From Staphylococcus equorum (lineage in GTDB: Bacteria; Bacillota; Bacilli; Staphylococcales; Staphylococcaceae), in contig NZ_LNNB01000009.1 in the NCBI RefSeq assembly GCF_001747895.1, forward strand, positions 682,001-746,000: a stretch of DNA of 64,000 nt. The letters run 5' to 3'. The notes beneath the pieces are model-generated. The model had not been told where the DNA came from, did no database searches, and saw nothing but the letters and a program-made list of their open reading frames with translations. This document shows positions 36,115 to 44,850 of this stretch, in pieces. The position numbers and the translations under genes were made by a program. Each line of letters begins with the position of its first letter. Within the stretch, counting starts at the first letter, position 1.

Positions 36115-37728
36115 CTAAGGTTTTATTATAATATGATCAAAAGTGTAAGAAAGTGGTGGATAAGTGGAGGGATTGAACACATTCATCCCAAAATCATTCA
36201 TAATTTGTAAAGGGTTCCATATTCTTTCTTGTAACCCTCCCATTGGATGAAGTGTACCACTTAATACTTTGAAATGTTTCATGCTAATTTCATTTTCTCG
36301 TTCAATATTTAATAAATATCTATTTATCAAATAGTCGTATTGCTTTTGATGAATTGAATTATTTTTTTCTAATAACAATGTATTATCATTGTTGCCTTTT
36401 ACTTCTGCTTTTAGCGATTGATATAGTGTTTCTTGCTGTGCTTTCATTGATTCAATTTGATCAATGAATGTTTGAGATGCTTGTGCTCTAACAAATTTTT
36501 GTTTAGCATCTTCAATTCCATTTTCGATAATTTGGTTTTTATCCAGTTGATATTGTGCTATTAATTTTTCAATTCTGTGATTAATATAAGTAATTCGTAA
36601 GCGTGGTAAGACGATTGGCATTGAAACATCCAATGTTCTAAACACATCGTTTAATTCGGTCCAATACTTTATTTCACTTGGTCCACCAATAAAGGCAACA
36701 GTGTTAAATAACCATTCTTCCATAACAGGTCTTGTTACCACATTATTTGAAAACCTTTCCGGCTCTGAATCTACTATATCTAAAACCTCTTGAAGCGTCA
36801 TTGTTTTATCTGATTTATTCAAATAGAATTGACCCTCTTTGAATGTCAGTAATTGTCTCATATTATCTTCGTGTAAAAACAAATGCACATTTGTGTCTGT
36901 TTGAATCATTTGCTCCAAACCACTTGCTGTTGTTTGTGCTTGTGTTTTTCTAAAGGCTGCATCAACATCAAGATGGTTTTCCACAATTTTTCTGATAAAC
37001 GGTTGCTCTAATCGACGTAGTTCAGGATCATTAGCGTCCAACAATAATAAACCATATGTTTTAAATACTTCATGTAGCAATGCTTTAAACATATCGGACC
37101 AACTATCATGTGCATCAATAATATTACGACACATTTCAATTAAAGGTCGTGAATGTTCAGTTTCATTCAGTTGTTGGAAAAATTGATTCAAAGTTTCCTT
37201 GAGCTGAGCTTTATCAGGATTATAATGTGAGACACTTGCTTCTGGTGGCTCCATCGTATGATATTTGATTTTATGTAACTTAGCATCTTGATTATTATAT
37301 GCATAAGTATGATTTACTTCGTCAAAATCATGGTCTTCCCCTGCAATCCAAAACACAGGCACGACATGTTTATTATAATCTTTAGATAGTTGTTGACTTA
37401 GTGTAATAATAGAAAATATTTTATGGAATGTATACAAAGGTCCACCAAATAAACCTGCTTGTTGTCCGCCAACAATTACTTTTGCGCCATCACTTAATAA
37501 TTTAATATTACTTTCTTGTTCCTCAGTCAAAGATAAATCACTCATATAATTTTCAATCACTTGCGCTAATGCAACTTCTCTTCCATTATTTTCACTTAGA
37601 AGTCTTTGTTTATAGTTATTCTTATCCATTGCATCTAAATGATAAAACTGAGCTAGTGTTGAATCACTTTGTTTAATTTTTGAAATAAATTGATCTTTTT
37701 CGTTAAGTTTCCTAGTCATACAATCCAT
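36115..37728 (-). CDS. bshC: BshC, bacillithiol biosynthesis cysteine-adding enzyme
   Basis: A 537-residue protein beginning [20 protein letters not shown]. Conserved YllA/BshC parts include [20 protein letters not shown] (about 87-106), [20 protein letters not shown] (about 123-142) and [16 protein letters not shown] near residue 345, plus a C-terminal coiled coil (about 395-460). It joins cysteine to glucosaminyl-malate, the last step to bacillithiol, the main low-molecular-weight thiol of Bacillus and Staphylococcus. AAGGAG lies before the ATG. It stands just upstream of mraZ, as in S. aureus. Confidence 0.95.
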   Translation of the reverse strand: MDCMTRKLNEKDQFISKIKQSDSTLAQFYHLDAMDKNNYKQRLLSENNGREVALAQVIENYMSDLSLTEEQESNIKLLSDGAKVIVGGQQAGLFGGPLYTFHKIFSIITLSQQLSKDYNKHVVPVFWIAGEDHDFDEVNHTYAYNNQDAKLHKIKYHTMEPPEASVSHYNPDKAQLKETLNQFFQQLNETEHSRPLIEMCRNIIDAHDSWSDMFKALLHEVFKTYGLLLLDANDPELRRLEQPFIRKIVENHLDVDAAFRKTQAQTTASGLEQMIQTDTNVHLFLHEDNMRQLLTFKEGQFYLNKSDKTMTLQEVLDIVDSEPERFSNNVVTRPVMEEWLFNTVAFIGGPSEIKYWTELNDVFRTLDVSMPIVLPRLRITYINHRIEKLIAQYQLDKNQIIENGIEDAKQKFVRAQASQTFIDQIESMKAQQETLYQSLKAEVKGNNDNTLLLEKNNSIHQKQYDYLINRYLLNIERENEISMKHFKVLSGTLHPMGGLQERIWNPLQIMNDFGMNVFNPSTYPPLSYTFDHIIIKP

Positions 37729-38008
37729 TCGTAATTCTCCTTATGTTACTCTATTCCTAATCAGTATAAAGTTTATGTACTATATTGACAATTTAACGGC
37801 TTAAAATAACCTGTATTTTTTACTTTTTAATTCAATGCACATACTATAATAAACGATTTTTGAAAAATTTAAAAAAAGTGTGTTTATGTATTTGAAATAA
37901 GCATTGTATACAGTCTACTTTAACAGTATGTTTCGCGTCGTCATTTTTGTGAAATATCATTAGAAATAAGGTATAATAAAATATAATAGTACAAAGGGGG
38001 AAGACGCT

Positions 38009-38449
38009 ATGAGTAACGTAAAACGTCTTGATATAAATTATAAAACAGACGAATTATTCGAAGATTTTAGAAACTTCGGCAACAAAGATTTGTATATGGT
38101 TGATGAACTTCGTGGAGAAATGATAGATGCGAGTTCAGATTCACCTTTTTATGGTATTCAAATCGGAGATAGATTAGGCGCAAGAATGGCATTGTATCGT
38201 AAAGGCGATGTTGAAGAAGTCTACTTCCCTGATTTCGACGATTACAACGTATTGTGGAAATTAGAAGTATTAAACGACTTTCAGAATCGTGGTTACGGTA
38301 AAGAGTTGTTGGATTTTGCAAAAAAACAAGGACTTCCTATTAAAGTAATTGCTCGTAACCAATCTAAAGCATTCTTTATTAAACAAGGATTCAAAGATGT
38401 AAATGCAGTAAACAAAGATGGACATGATGTTCTAGTTTGGACACCATAA
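38009..38449 (+). CDS. GNAT-fold N-acetyltransferase
   Basis: A 146-residue protein beginning MSNVKRLDINYKTDELFEDF. The acetyl-CoA loop is LEVLNDFQNRGYGKELLDF (Q/RxxGxG/A, about 90-108), and IKVIARNQSKAFFIKQGF is the usual C-terminal GNAT segment. The protein is conserved in staphylococci at this place between bshC and the variable region. The substrate is unknown. AAAGGGGGA precedes the ATG. It is monocistronic with a strong terminator. Confidence 0.85.
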   Translation: MSNVKRLDINYKTDELFEDFRNFGNKDLYMVDELRGEMIDASSDSPFYGIQIGDRLGARMALYRKGDVEEVYFPDFDDYNVLWKLEVLNDFQNRGYGKELLDFAKKQGLPIKVIARNQSKAFFIKQGFKDVNAVNKDGHDVLVWTP

Positions 38450-38532
38450 AAAGAGTACGAAAGATAAAACATATGTCTCAGTTGTTTTATTTTCATTAGC
38501 AGTCTGATGCTAAATGCATTTGTTTTCAGCTT

Positions 38533-38576
38533 TAAAAAAACTACGCGTCTACATTAAGGTAGACGCGTAGTTTTTT
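38533..38576. terminator. Strong bidirectional terminator
   Basis: CTACGCGTCTAC pairs with GTAGACGCGTAG around 6 bases and is flanked by A-run and T-run. It ends the GNAT gene. Confidence 0.92.
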
Positions 38577-38612
38577 ACGACTGCTTCAACTCTTGGAATC
38601 CTCTTTAAGTTA

Positions 38613-38668
38613 TCCAAAAAATAGCGGGGATCCGAAATCCAATTTAATTTCGTATTCCTGCCCCTTTT
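38613..38668. terminator. Second bidirectional terminator-like hairpin
   Basis: GGGGATCCGAAAT pairs imperfectly with ATTTCGTATTCCTGCCCC; T-runs follow on both strands (TTTTTT at 38664 on plus, TATTTTTTGG on minus). It probably ends the HAD gene. Confidence 0.65.
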
Positions 38669-39355
38669 TTATTTCATATAAATTAATAATTCATTGAGTG
38701 ATTTTATTGTATAATCTGGTTTGATATTAGTTTCATTTATTTTATTTCTAGGATTAAACCAACACGTGCCAATTTGGGCATTTTTACCACCTAAAATATC
38801 TGATGTCATAGAATCTCCGACGATTATGGCATTATCTCGTTTGTCTTCACCAATTTCCTTAAATACATAATCAAAAAATTCAGGCATTGGTTTTTGGTAA
38901 CCTGTTTGTTCTGAAACAAAAACACCTTTAAATAATTGACCAAACTGTGCCTTCGCAATACGGCGCTCTTGCGTTTCTAACACACCATTCGTCACAATAT
39001 ATAAATCATGATTTTGTTTTAAATACTTTAAAGTTTCAACTGTGTTAGGAAAGAATTTTATTGGTGCTTTCGCTAATTCATCTCTAAATATGTAATCCGC
39101 TTCTTTACCATCCACGGTCATTTCATGTAAATCAAAATATACTTCAAATCGCTTACTTAGAACCTCTTCCTTCGTTAACTTATTAATTTGAAAAGCTTCC
39201 CAATGCGCTTGATTCACTTTCATAAAGGTTTTTAAATCGTCATGATTAGCGATCAATTTATATTTTTCTGCCATTTTGAAAAATGCATGTGATTCCGCAT
39301 CATGAAAATCTACGATTGTATCATCAAAATCTATGAGTAGACTTTTAGAATTCAT
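38669..39355 (-). CDS. HAD-superfamily phosphatase, YjjG/YfnB-like
   Basis: A 228-residue protein. HAD motif I is LLIDFDDTIVDFHDAE (nucleophile Asp about 9), motif II is LYIVTNGVLETQERR (about 116), the Lys is in GYQKPMPEFF (about 157) and motif III is AIIVGDSMTSDILGG (about 175-189). YjjG-type members hydrolyse nucleoside monophosphates including non-canonical ones; the substrate here is inferred. It is the last conserved gene before the accessory region. Confidence 0.85.
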   Translation of the reverse strand: MNSKSLLIDFDDTIVDFHDAESHAFFKMAEKYKLIANHDDLKTFMKVNQAHWEAFQINKLTKEEVLSKRFEVYFDLHEMTVDGKEADYIFRDELAKAPIKFFPNTVETLKYLKQNHDLYIVTNGVLETQERRIAKAQFGQLFKGVFVSEQTGYQKPMPEFFDYVFKEIGEDKRDNAIIVGDSMTSDILGGKNAQIGTCWFNPRNKINETNIKPDYTIKSLNELLIYMK

Positions 39356-39451
39356 TTTTATTCCCCCTCTTTTTATACATATTCATTAATACAATTGAAT
39401 ACATTTATTGCTTTTATTCACTCAATAACAGTATACACATTTTGAACATAC

Positions 39452-39482
39452 AAAAAAATGGCCAAGGTTATCACCTTGACCA
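39452..39482 (-). terminator. Terminator of the psm-beta operon
   Basis: Minus strand GGTCAAGGT pairs with ACCTTGGCC (one wobble) around 4 bases, followed by TTTTTTT. Confidence 0.88.
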
Positions 39483-39501
39483 CTACTTCCTATTTTAATA
39501 A

Positions 39502-39636
39502 TTAGAATCCAAACAATTGACCTAATAATCCGACACCGCTTGATACAATATCTACTATACTAGTCCCTAATTCTACACCATTACCTGATTGTGCTGCTTG
39601 TATAGTATTTGCGATAGCTTCTGCTAATTTAGACAT
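39502..39636 (-). CDS. psmB: Beta-class phenol-soluble modulin (third in the operon)
   Basis: A 44-residue peptide beginning MSKLAEAIANTIQAAQSGNG, then LGTSIVDIVSSGVGLL and ending GQLFGF. This is the PSM-beta pattern (similar to S. aureus PSM-beta2): an amphipathic helical cytolysin/surfactant secreted without a signal peptide through the Pmt ABC exporter. GAGGAGAG lies before the ATG. The coding frame is complete. PSM operons are normally driven directly by AgrA; I do not see a convincing AgrA site. Confidence 0.93.
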   Translation of the reverse strand: MSKLAEAIANTIQAAQSGNGVELGTSIVDIVSSGVGLLGQLFGF

Positions 39637-39678
39637 AAAAATCTCTCCTCTATTTATAAGTTTTATAATTTATTTTTA

Positions 39679-39813
39679 CTAGAATCCGAATAATTGTCCT
39701 AATAGACCTACACTGCTTGATACGATATCTACAATGCTTGTCCCTAATTTAACTCCGTCTCCTGCAATTCCTGCCTGTACTGTTTCTTTTATTGCGTTAA
39801 ATAAATCTGACAT
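39679..39813 (-). CDS. psmB: Beta-class phenol-soluble modulin (second in the operon)
   Basis: A 44-residue peptide beginning MSDLFNAIKETVQAGIAGDG, followed by VKLGTSIVDIVSSSVGLLGQ and LFGF. The N-terminus is closest to PSM-beta1 of S. aureus. AAAGGAG precedes the ATG, 45 bases separate it from the upstream copy, and no promoter is evident between them, so it is probably co-transcribed. Confidence 0.93.
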   Translation of the reverse strand: MSDLFNAIKETVQAGIAGDGVKLGTSIVDIVSSSVGLLGQLFGF

Positions 39814-39858
39814 ATTGATTATCTCCTTTAAAGTATTATTTTTTAAAATCTACTTAGA

Positions 39859-39993
39859 TTAAAATCCTAATGCTTGAGAAATTAATGCTGACCCATTAGA
39901 AATGATGTCTAAAACGCCACTTCCAATTTTCATGCCATCTCCTGCAATACCAGCTTGTACTGTATTTTTAATTGCTTCAAATAAACCTTCCAT
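39859..39993 (-). CDS. psmB: Beta-class phenol-soluble modulin (first in the operon, divergent C-terminus)
   Basis: A 44-residue peptide beginning MEGLFEAIKNTVQAGIAGDG, then MKIGSGVLDIISNGSALISQ and ALGF. The first half is canonical PSM-beta, but the usual GVGLLGxLFGF end is replaced by SALISQALGF, so its membrane activity may differ. AAGGAGTG lies before the ATG. Confidence 0.9.
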   Translation of the reverse strand: MEGLFEAIKNTVQAGIAGDGMKIGSGVLDIISNGSALISQALGF

Positions 39994-40373
39994 TGTAAAC
40001 ACTCCTTATAAAATAATATTTGCTCTGACTGAAAATTATGTTTAAAGTGATACTTATAAAATACTTTTTATTTGTGTATCACTTATTATGTATAATATAA
40101 GATAATACTTGATTATATTGTTCGAAATTCCTTACTTAATCAAAAAATTGCTGTATCTGTTATTTAATTGCTAGTTTGAAACAGTTATGAATCCTTAATT
40201 GTATTTCACACAATTAAATAACTTTTCATAATGTTGGTGAATTATTAATTTTTTGTTAGAAAAGCATTGATTTTATCAGAACTTTTTAAAATTAATGTAT
40301 AATCACAATTAATTTGTAGTATGCTGATATAAATAAATTCAACAGACTATCTGAATAGATTGGGAGGATCATT
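39994..40373. other. Divergent promoter region between psm-beta and a GNAT gene
   Basis: An AT-rich gap that must hold promoters for the psm-beta operon (minus) and the GNAT gene (plus). A strong ribosome binding site is seen for each. I find no clear paired AgrA repeat and no further open frame. Confidence 0.4.
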
Positions 40374-40931
40374 ATGAAAGCAGTGCTTAAAATTAATAAC
40401 CATCTAAGTTTAAGAGATGCTCAAGCAAGTGACATTGAAGATTATCTCTCAGTCCCTTTTAATGAAGAGCTTTTAAGAATGTATGGCTCTAAAATAAATT
40501 CAGAAACTGAAAAGCAAGAATCTGGTGCTAAATTATTAATCGCGAAAATTATGGCTAACCCATATGAATGGGTTATTGACTATGACAATTTATTTATTGG
40601 ACAAGCTCGTTTAACTTTAGATGAAACAAATAATAAAGCTAATTTTGCAATAGGTATATTTAATCCACAGTTTTGGAATGGAGGAATTGGTACTCAAGTA
40701 ACACATCACATTTTGGAATATGCCTTTAATGACTTAGGCCTCCATAAAGTTTATTTAAGAGTCCTTTCATATAATTATAGAGCTATAAATTCTTACAAAA
40801 ATGCAGGTTTTATAATTGAAGGTAGTGATCGTGAAGGTTCATATATAAATGGAAATTATGAAACCGACTTATATATGAGCATCTTATACGACGAATTTAA
40901 AAGTAATTTAATCAATAAAGGTAAACATTAA
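40374..40931 (+). CDS. GNAT acetyltransferase, RimJ/RimL-like
   Basis: A 185-residue protein beginning MKAVLKINNHLSLRDAQASD. The acetyl-CoA region is FWNGGIGTQVTHHILEYAFN (about 103-122), followed by LGLHKVYLRVLSYNYRAINS and YKNAGFIIEGSDREG, typical of the RimJ/RimL and SpeG-like families. GGGAGG precedes the ATG. The substrate cannot be named. It shares a hairpin at its end with the convergent glycosyltransferase gene. Confidence 0.85.
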   Translation: MKAVLKINNHLSLRDAQASDIEDYLSVPFNEELLRMYGSKINSETEKQESGAKLLIAKIMANPYEWVIDYDNLFIGQARLTLDETNNKANFAIGIFNPQFWNGGIGTQVTHHILEYAFNDLGLHKVYLRVLSYNYRAINSYKNAGFIIEGSDREGSYINGNYETDLYMSILYDEFKSNLINKGKH

Positions 40932-40962
40932 AAAAGAAGACTCCAAAATTGGAATCTTCTAG
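40930..40962. terminator. Bidirectional terminator between GNAT and glycosyltransferase genes
   Basis: AGAAGACTCCAA pairs with TTGGAATCTTCT (one mismatch) around a short loop; the minus strand continues as TTTTTT. Confidence 0.8.
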
Positions 40963-40994
40963 TAATCTCTATAAAGTCACTGTTCCTTTTCAAT

Positions 40995-42878
40995 TTAAAC
41001 CTCTTTAACAAAATTTCTATTTGCGGTTATAAATGTACCATTCATTGTTTTAAGTCGTGGCGTACCCTTTGAAGATGCCACTACTTTTTGAATAGCTACT
41101 TTTTCATTAACCTTAAGCTCTGTCAAAACTTCACCACTAAAGTCCCTATTTTGATATTCCTTACAATCTTTTGTAATCATTACTGTTTCAGGTTTCTCAT
41201 AAATATATTTATTGGCTTTACTAGTAGCAACACGATAAATAAACTTTTGATTGGCTGTTAACACTAATCCATCCACTGTGATAAGTCTTGGTGTATTCTT
41301 TTTAGTATAGCCAATGTCTTTAATTTCTATTATCTCACCTATTTCAACATTAACATCTGCGCGTTCTTTAAACTCCAGATCTTTATATAAATTGACCTTT
41401 TTCGCTATACCAATCGTTATTGGATTATAGGTGAAATATTTATTAGGCGCCTCTGTCTTTCCAGATTTTTTATCATTCACAATAAATTCAGATTTAAAAT
41501 TTTGTCTATTAAGCTTGAGCGTCTGCGTTGCGTTAGGTAAATTCATGTTAATTGTATACTTCTTATAGTTATCGTGAATTAAATTAATGTTAAAGTCAAA
41601 ATTGCACTTACTTAAATCTTCAGTTTTTACGTATAATCGATGCTCATCTTCAGAGAATTCAACTTCGATTGCGTTGAGCTCATAATTAATTTCAGTAAGT
41701 AACACTTGATTAATTGTAGTTTCTGGAGCTTTATAAACTCTTATAACTTCTCTTAATTCATCATCAATAAGATGCGTGCCTTCATAAACAGCAAATAGTT
41801 CTTCTTTCATTGGTAAATAATCTTTTACAGATTCAGGCATTAAAAAGTGAATTTGATTATCTTTCACATATCTATCTGCTTTTCCACCTTTTAATAGCAT
41901 GCCGATAAAGTCAAAAAGTTTCTCATATTCTTTATTTATAAGCATTTGATAAATATTTTTATATTTATCTCCAATGATATAATCTTCAACATTTTTATCA
42001 TGTTCATTTAAAGTATCTATCATTTGTTGAAATAGACTATAGAATACATCTTTATTTTCACTTTTTACAAATCTTCTATTATTAAATAATCTAGAAACGA
42101 AATCTACTTCAACAAGTCGACTTAATGATTGAAATTCTGCTGGCTTAGGTATATCCAATTTCAACACTTCTTGTAGTACCAATAAATTAAAATGTGTTTT
42201 TTCTATAATATTTGTTTCACCTACAAGTGATTGATTATATGAATATCTATTCACATGATAAACAGGCGTTGAATTCATAGAAGCTGTTTTACATTTAGAA
42301 ATTGCATTGATAAAGAACAATTTATCTTCACCAAATTTCATATGCTTGAATTCTATATTATTATCAATAATGATATCTCTTTTAATAATTTTACCTGGTG
42401 GTCCTACAGCTCTAAAAATCTTATTAATTTCATATGGTACTAAATTATTTGCAACTTTATATGAAGTAAATCTTCCTAATTTGCTAATTGCTTTATCTGT
42501 ATGTTTAATACTGTGTCCAAACGCAACATCTGAATTATTCTCTTCAGCTTGGTTTAATAGCGTCGGCAAACCAGTTGAATCTAACCAATCATCTGCATCA
42601 AGAAAAGTTATGTATTTTCCATTCGCATTTTTAATGCCTACGTTTCTAGGTTCAGCAGGACTACCCGTGTTCTCTTCTAATTTAATGAGTTTTAAAAAAC
42701 TGTATTTATTTTTATATCCTTCAATTATTTTTAATGAGTTATCACTAGAACAATCGTCTACAAATATCGCTTCAATTTTATCTTCTTTAATATTTAATGC
42801 CCCAATTGATTCTATACATTCATTAAGAAATAATTCTTTGTTGTACACTGGTACAATGATAGACAGCAATTTTTCCAA
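40995..42878 (-). CDS. Family 2 glycosyltransferase with C-terminal SH3-like repeats, possible wall/teichoic acid glycosyltransferase
   Basis: A 627-residue protein. The N-terminal GT-A domain (about 1-230) has LSIIVPVYNKELFLNECIES, IFVDDCSSDNS and the DXD motif TFLDADDWLD; GEDKLFF probably holds the catalytic acid/base. The middle (about 240-480) resembles helper regions of teichoic acid glycosyltransferases such as TarS. Two C-terminal repeats (about 530-575 and 590-627) share G(T/N)PRL-T--G---TAN--F, similar to DUF5776/SH3-like wall-binding modules. No membrane segment or signal peptide. TTG start with AAAGGGG. Wall glycan modification is inference. Confidence 0.75.
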   Translation of the reverse strand: MEKLLSIIVPVYNKELFLNECIESIGALNIKEDKIEAIFVDDCSSDNSLKIIEGYKNKYSFLKLIKLEENTGSPAEPRNVGIKNANGKYITFLDADDWLDSTGLPTLLNQAEENNSDVAFGHSIKHTDKAISKLGRFTSYKVANNLVPYEINKIFRAVGPPGKIIKRDIIIDNNIEFKHMKFGEDKLFFINAISKCKTASMNSTPVYHVNRYSYNQSLVGETNIIEKTHFNLLVLQEVLKLDIPKPAEFQSLSRLVEVDFVSRLFNNRRFVKSENKDVFYSLFQQMIDTLNEHDKNVEDYIIGDKYKNIYQMLINKEYEKLFDFIGMLLKGGKADRYVKDNQIHFLMPESVKDYLPMKEELFAVYEGTHLIDDELREVIRVYKAPETTINQVLLTEINYELNAIEVEFSEDEHRLYVKTEDLSKCNFDFNINLIHDNYKKYTINMNLPNATQTLKLNRQNFKSEFIVNDKKSGKTEAPNKYFTYNPITIGIAKKVNLYKDLEFKERADVNVEIGEIIEIKDIGYTKKNTPRLITVDGLVLTANQKFIYRVATSKANKYIYEKPETVMITKDCKEYQNRDFSGEVLTELKVNEKVAIQKVVASSKGTPRLKTMNGTFITANRNFVKEV

Positions 42879-43186
42879 TTCCTAATTCCCCTTTTAGATG
42901 ATTTAGTATTCATTATATAATATAAATGATTACTTAAGTATTTTTTATAAAAAAACAATCCCTACTTATTTCTATAAGTCGTTAAATTCTTAAATATGTA
43001 TAAAAATCGTTCGTTATGTATTTATTAATATTTTAAAAACTACTACCTAAAAATAACATAAAATGGTAATACACAACACTTTAAATGGAATTATTTTTAA
43101 ATACTTATCATTCAAGTATTTAATGCAATGGAAATTATAATTGAAATACGCATCCTCTTTATATTTATAGCGTCTATTATTGTTAA
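42879..43186. other. AT-rich gap between GDPD and glycosyltransferase genes
   Basis: About 300 bases, strongly AT-rich, with no open frame, hairpin with T-run or repeat that I can support. It presumably contains the glycosyltransferase promoter. Confidence 0.4.
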
Positions 43187-44020
43187 TTACTTTACAATAT
43201 CATCTCCATAATTTGTAAAAAAACCTTTCACTCCTATTTTTTTCAAGGACTTATAGTCATTCCTACTGTTTACAGTAAATGCGTGTACTTGCATAGCATT
43301 GTTTTCAACACTTTCTATAAGCTTACGATCTATTTTTTTATGCGAAACTCCAACTGCATAACTATAACTACTTATACTTTCTAACATATTATTATCTAAT
43401 TTGCTTAATTCATTATCATCAATCAATTTGACCAATGGTATGTTTTCATTCTCATTTTTAATTTTTTTTAAAGCTTTATCATCGAACGCTTGTATAACGA
43501 TGTATTTAGAGTTAAATAACTTTTTATTTTTTAATTTTTCTACCGTAATATGTGCCATATTAGGATTATCTTTAGCGTTTTTTAACTCAATATAGTATTT
43601 AACATCGTTACCATATTGGTCTAAAACCTCATCTAAGGTTGGAACCTCCAAATTTCGATTTTTCTTATCTATTAACTTCAATTTTTTTAGCTCTTCAATT
43701 GTATAGTCTTCTACCTTACCTTTTCCATTTGTAGTTCTATCTATTGATTCATCATGCATAACGACTAAATTATTATCCTTAGTTGTTTGTAGATCCAGTT
43801 CCAAATAGTCAATATTCATTTCATGAATCGCTTTATTATATGCTGGAAAGCTATGTTCAGGTTCATAACCACTAGCACCCCTATGAGCAATAATTAAAGG
43901 GTTCTTTTCAGTACCTTCATAGCCTTTAACTTTTGGTATGAAGATTATTATAGATACTATAATAATCAGAATGATCCCAGGTAAAACATATGTATAAAAT
44001 GATTCTCTCTTAATTGACAT
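43187..44020 (-). CDS. Membrane-anchored glycerophosphodiester phosphodiesterase
   Basis: A 277-residue protein with an N-terminal membrane segment (about 10-28, YVLPGIILIIIVSIIIFIPK) and an external GDPD TIM-barrel. Catalytic motifs are IAHRGASGYEPEHSFPAY (His-Arg, about 44-61), LELDLQTTKDNNLVVMHDES (Glu-Asp and second His) and YIELKNAKDN. It hydrolyses glycerophosphodiesters, possibly teichoic acid-derived, outside the membrane, like GlpQ/UgpQ relatives. No lipobox Cys is seen. It lies between the glycosyltransferase and the toxin loci. Confidence 0.87.
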   Translation of the reverse strand: MSIKRESFYTYVLPGIILIIIVSIIIFIPKVKGYEGTEKNPLIIAHRGASGYEPEHSFPAYNKAIHEMNIDYLELDLQTTKDNNLVVMHDESIDRTTNGKGKVEDYTIEELKKLKLIDKKNRNLEVPTLDEVLDQYGNDVKYYIELKNAKDNPNMAHITVEKLKNKKLFNSKYIVIQAFDDKALKKIKNENENIPLVKLIDDNELSKLDNNMLESISSYSYAVGVSHKKIDRKLIESVENNAMQVHAFTVNSRNDYKSLKKIGVKGFFTNYGDDIVK

Positions 44021-44148
44021 CGCCCCACTTTGTTTTAAAAAACTATAAAAAATACATTTTTCTTAATTCTTTAATTATATTGTATTATCCATATATTTAA
44101 TATACCATATCATACTTTTTTTACATTCATACTTTTTCCTCCTCATAA

Positions 44149-44176
44149 TAAAAAGTCGACATGACTATGCCGACTT
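44149..44176 (-). terminator. Terminator of toxin mRNA, copy 1
   Basis: Minus strand AAGTCGGCAT pairs with ATGTCGACTT and ends in TTTATT. It lies about 160 bases beyond the toxin stop, so the toxin mRNA covers the whole antisense gene. Confidence 0.7.
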
Positions 44177-44217
44177 AAACAATTGATAATATTTTTGTGT
44201 TGTGTTAATTTATAGAT

Positions 44218-44343
44218 AGAAAAAGGGCAACACACTTTAAGTGTATCGCCCAACTGAGCCCGTTAAAAAGACGGTGGCTTTAAAATGATAATTTATATAA
44301 AAATAACCATTTAACCGGCCAAAGTTAGCGATGGTTATTTTTT
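44218..44343 (+). ncRNA. SprF/RatA-like antisense antitoxin RNA, copy 1
   Basis: Promoter TTGATA (44183-44188), 17 bases, TAATTT (44206-44211) predicts a start near 44218. The RNA has a GGGCAACACAC...CGCCC hairpin and the GAGCCCGTTAAAAAGACGG element typical of SprF RNAs. It ends in a terminator (ATAACCAT/ATGGTTAT, then TTTTTT) placed exactly at the toxin stop codon. It is complementary to the 3' untranslated part of the toxin mRNA. Start and end are predictions. Confidence 0.75.
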
Positions 44344-44442
44344 ATGGTTTAATTTAACAACTGTAATAACTAAACCCAACAAGGTAACGATGAAAGTACC
44401 GAAACCTAACATTAAGTGAAGCGCTTCTACAATTGAAACCAC
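44335..44442 (-). CDS. Type I toxin peptide, SprG/TxpA-like (holin-like toxin family), copy 1
   Basis: A 35-residue peptide from GTG 44442, beginning MVSIVEALHLMLGFGTFIV and ending VKLNHKK. It has one hydrophobic helix and a basic tail, with clear likeness to S. aureus SprG (xxMLxFGxFxxxLxGLVxxxxKL) and the TxpA/Hol_Tox group. AAAGGAG lies 9 bases upstream. Such peptides damage the membrane when their antisense RNA is absent. It tails into the antisense RNA terminator. Confidence 0.82.
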   Translation of the reverse strand: MVSIVEALHLMLGFGTFIVTLLGLVITVVKLNHKK

Positions 44443-44483
44443 ACAAGGCGTCTCCTTTCTAAAGTTTTTAACGGTACTTTCAT
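44427..44483 (-). CDS. Upstream overlapping 18-codon ORF, toxin copy 1
   Basis: ATG 44483, preceded by GAGGTGGTG, opens MKVPLKTLERRRLVWFQL, ending at TAG inside the toxin coding region. It contains the toxin's Shine-Dalgarno (the GAA AGG AG of LERR) and overlaps the toxin in another frame. The sequence resembles the N-terminal extension of the long SprG1 form of S. aureus (LLKSLERRRL), but there it is in frame with the toxin. Confidence 0.5.
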   Translation of the reverse strand: MKVPLKTLERRRLVWFQL

Positions 44484-44628
44484 AAGCACCACCTCACTTT
44501 ATACTGAGATTAGCCACCATCTATCCAACTTGCTCGCTCTAATTTTACTATATTTTTAATCTATAGACTATTACTTTTGTCGACCTATAGAATTTGATTA
44601 TATTTTTATATTGTGGTAATTTATAGAT

Positions 44629-44751
44629 AGAAAAAGGGCAACACACCATACGTGTATCGCCCTAGTGAGCCCGTTAAAAAGACGGTGGCCTCGTTTAATA
44701 AATGATTAAATAACCATCAAACTCGGTCAAAGTTAGAGATGGTTATTTTTT
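44629..44751 (+). ncRNA. SprF/RatA-like antisense antitoxin RNA, copy 2
   Basis: Promoter TTGATT (44594-44599), 17 bases, TAATTT (44617-44622). The 5' half is nearly identical to copy 3 (GGGCAACACACCATACGTG and GAGCCCGTTAAAAAGACGG). The terminator is AATAACCATC.../GATGGTTATT with TTTTT, ending at the toxin stop. The loop and the segment before it differ from copies 1 and 3. Confidence 0.75.
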
Positions 44752-44850
44752 ATGGTTTAATTTAACAATTGTAATAACTAAACCTAATAAGGTAACGATG
44801 AAAGTACCGAAACCTAACATTAAGTGAAGCGCTTCTACAATTGAAACCAC
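44743..44850 (-). CDS. Type I toxin peptide, SprG/TxpA-like, copy 2
   Basis: A 35-residue peptide from GTG 44850, identical to copy 1 except VITI for VITV near the C-terminus. Same ribosome binding site and spacing. It lies 408 bases from copy 1, a tandem duplication. No AAGTCGGCAT terminator follows on the minus strand, so its mRNA may run into copy 1. Confidence 0.82.
   Translation of the reverse strand: MVSIVEALHLMLGFGTFIVTLLGLVITIVKLNHKK

Noticed and set aside
40180..40200. ACAGTTATG, resembling half of an AgrA binding site, between psm-beta and the GNAT gene
   Set aside because: Only one half-site is present and it is about 190 bases from the psm-beta start; the paired repeat seen in agr promoters is absent.
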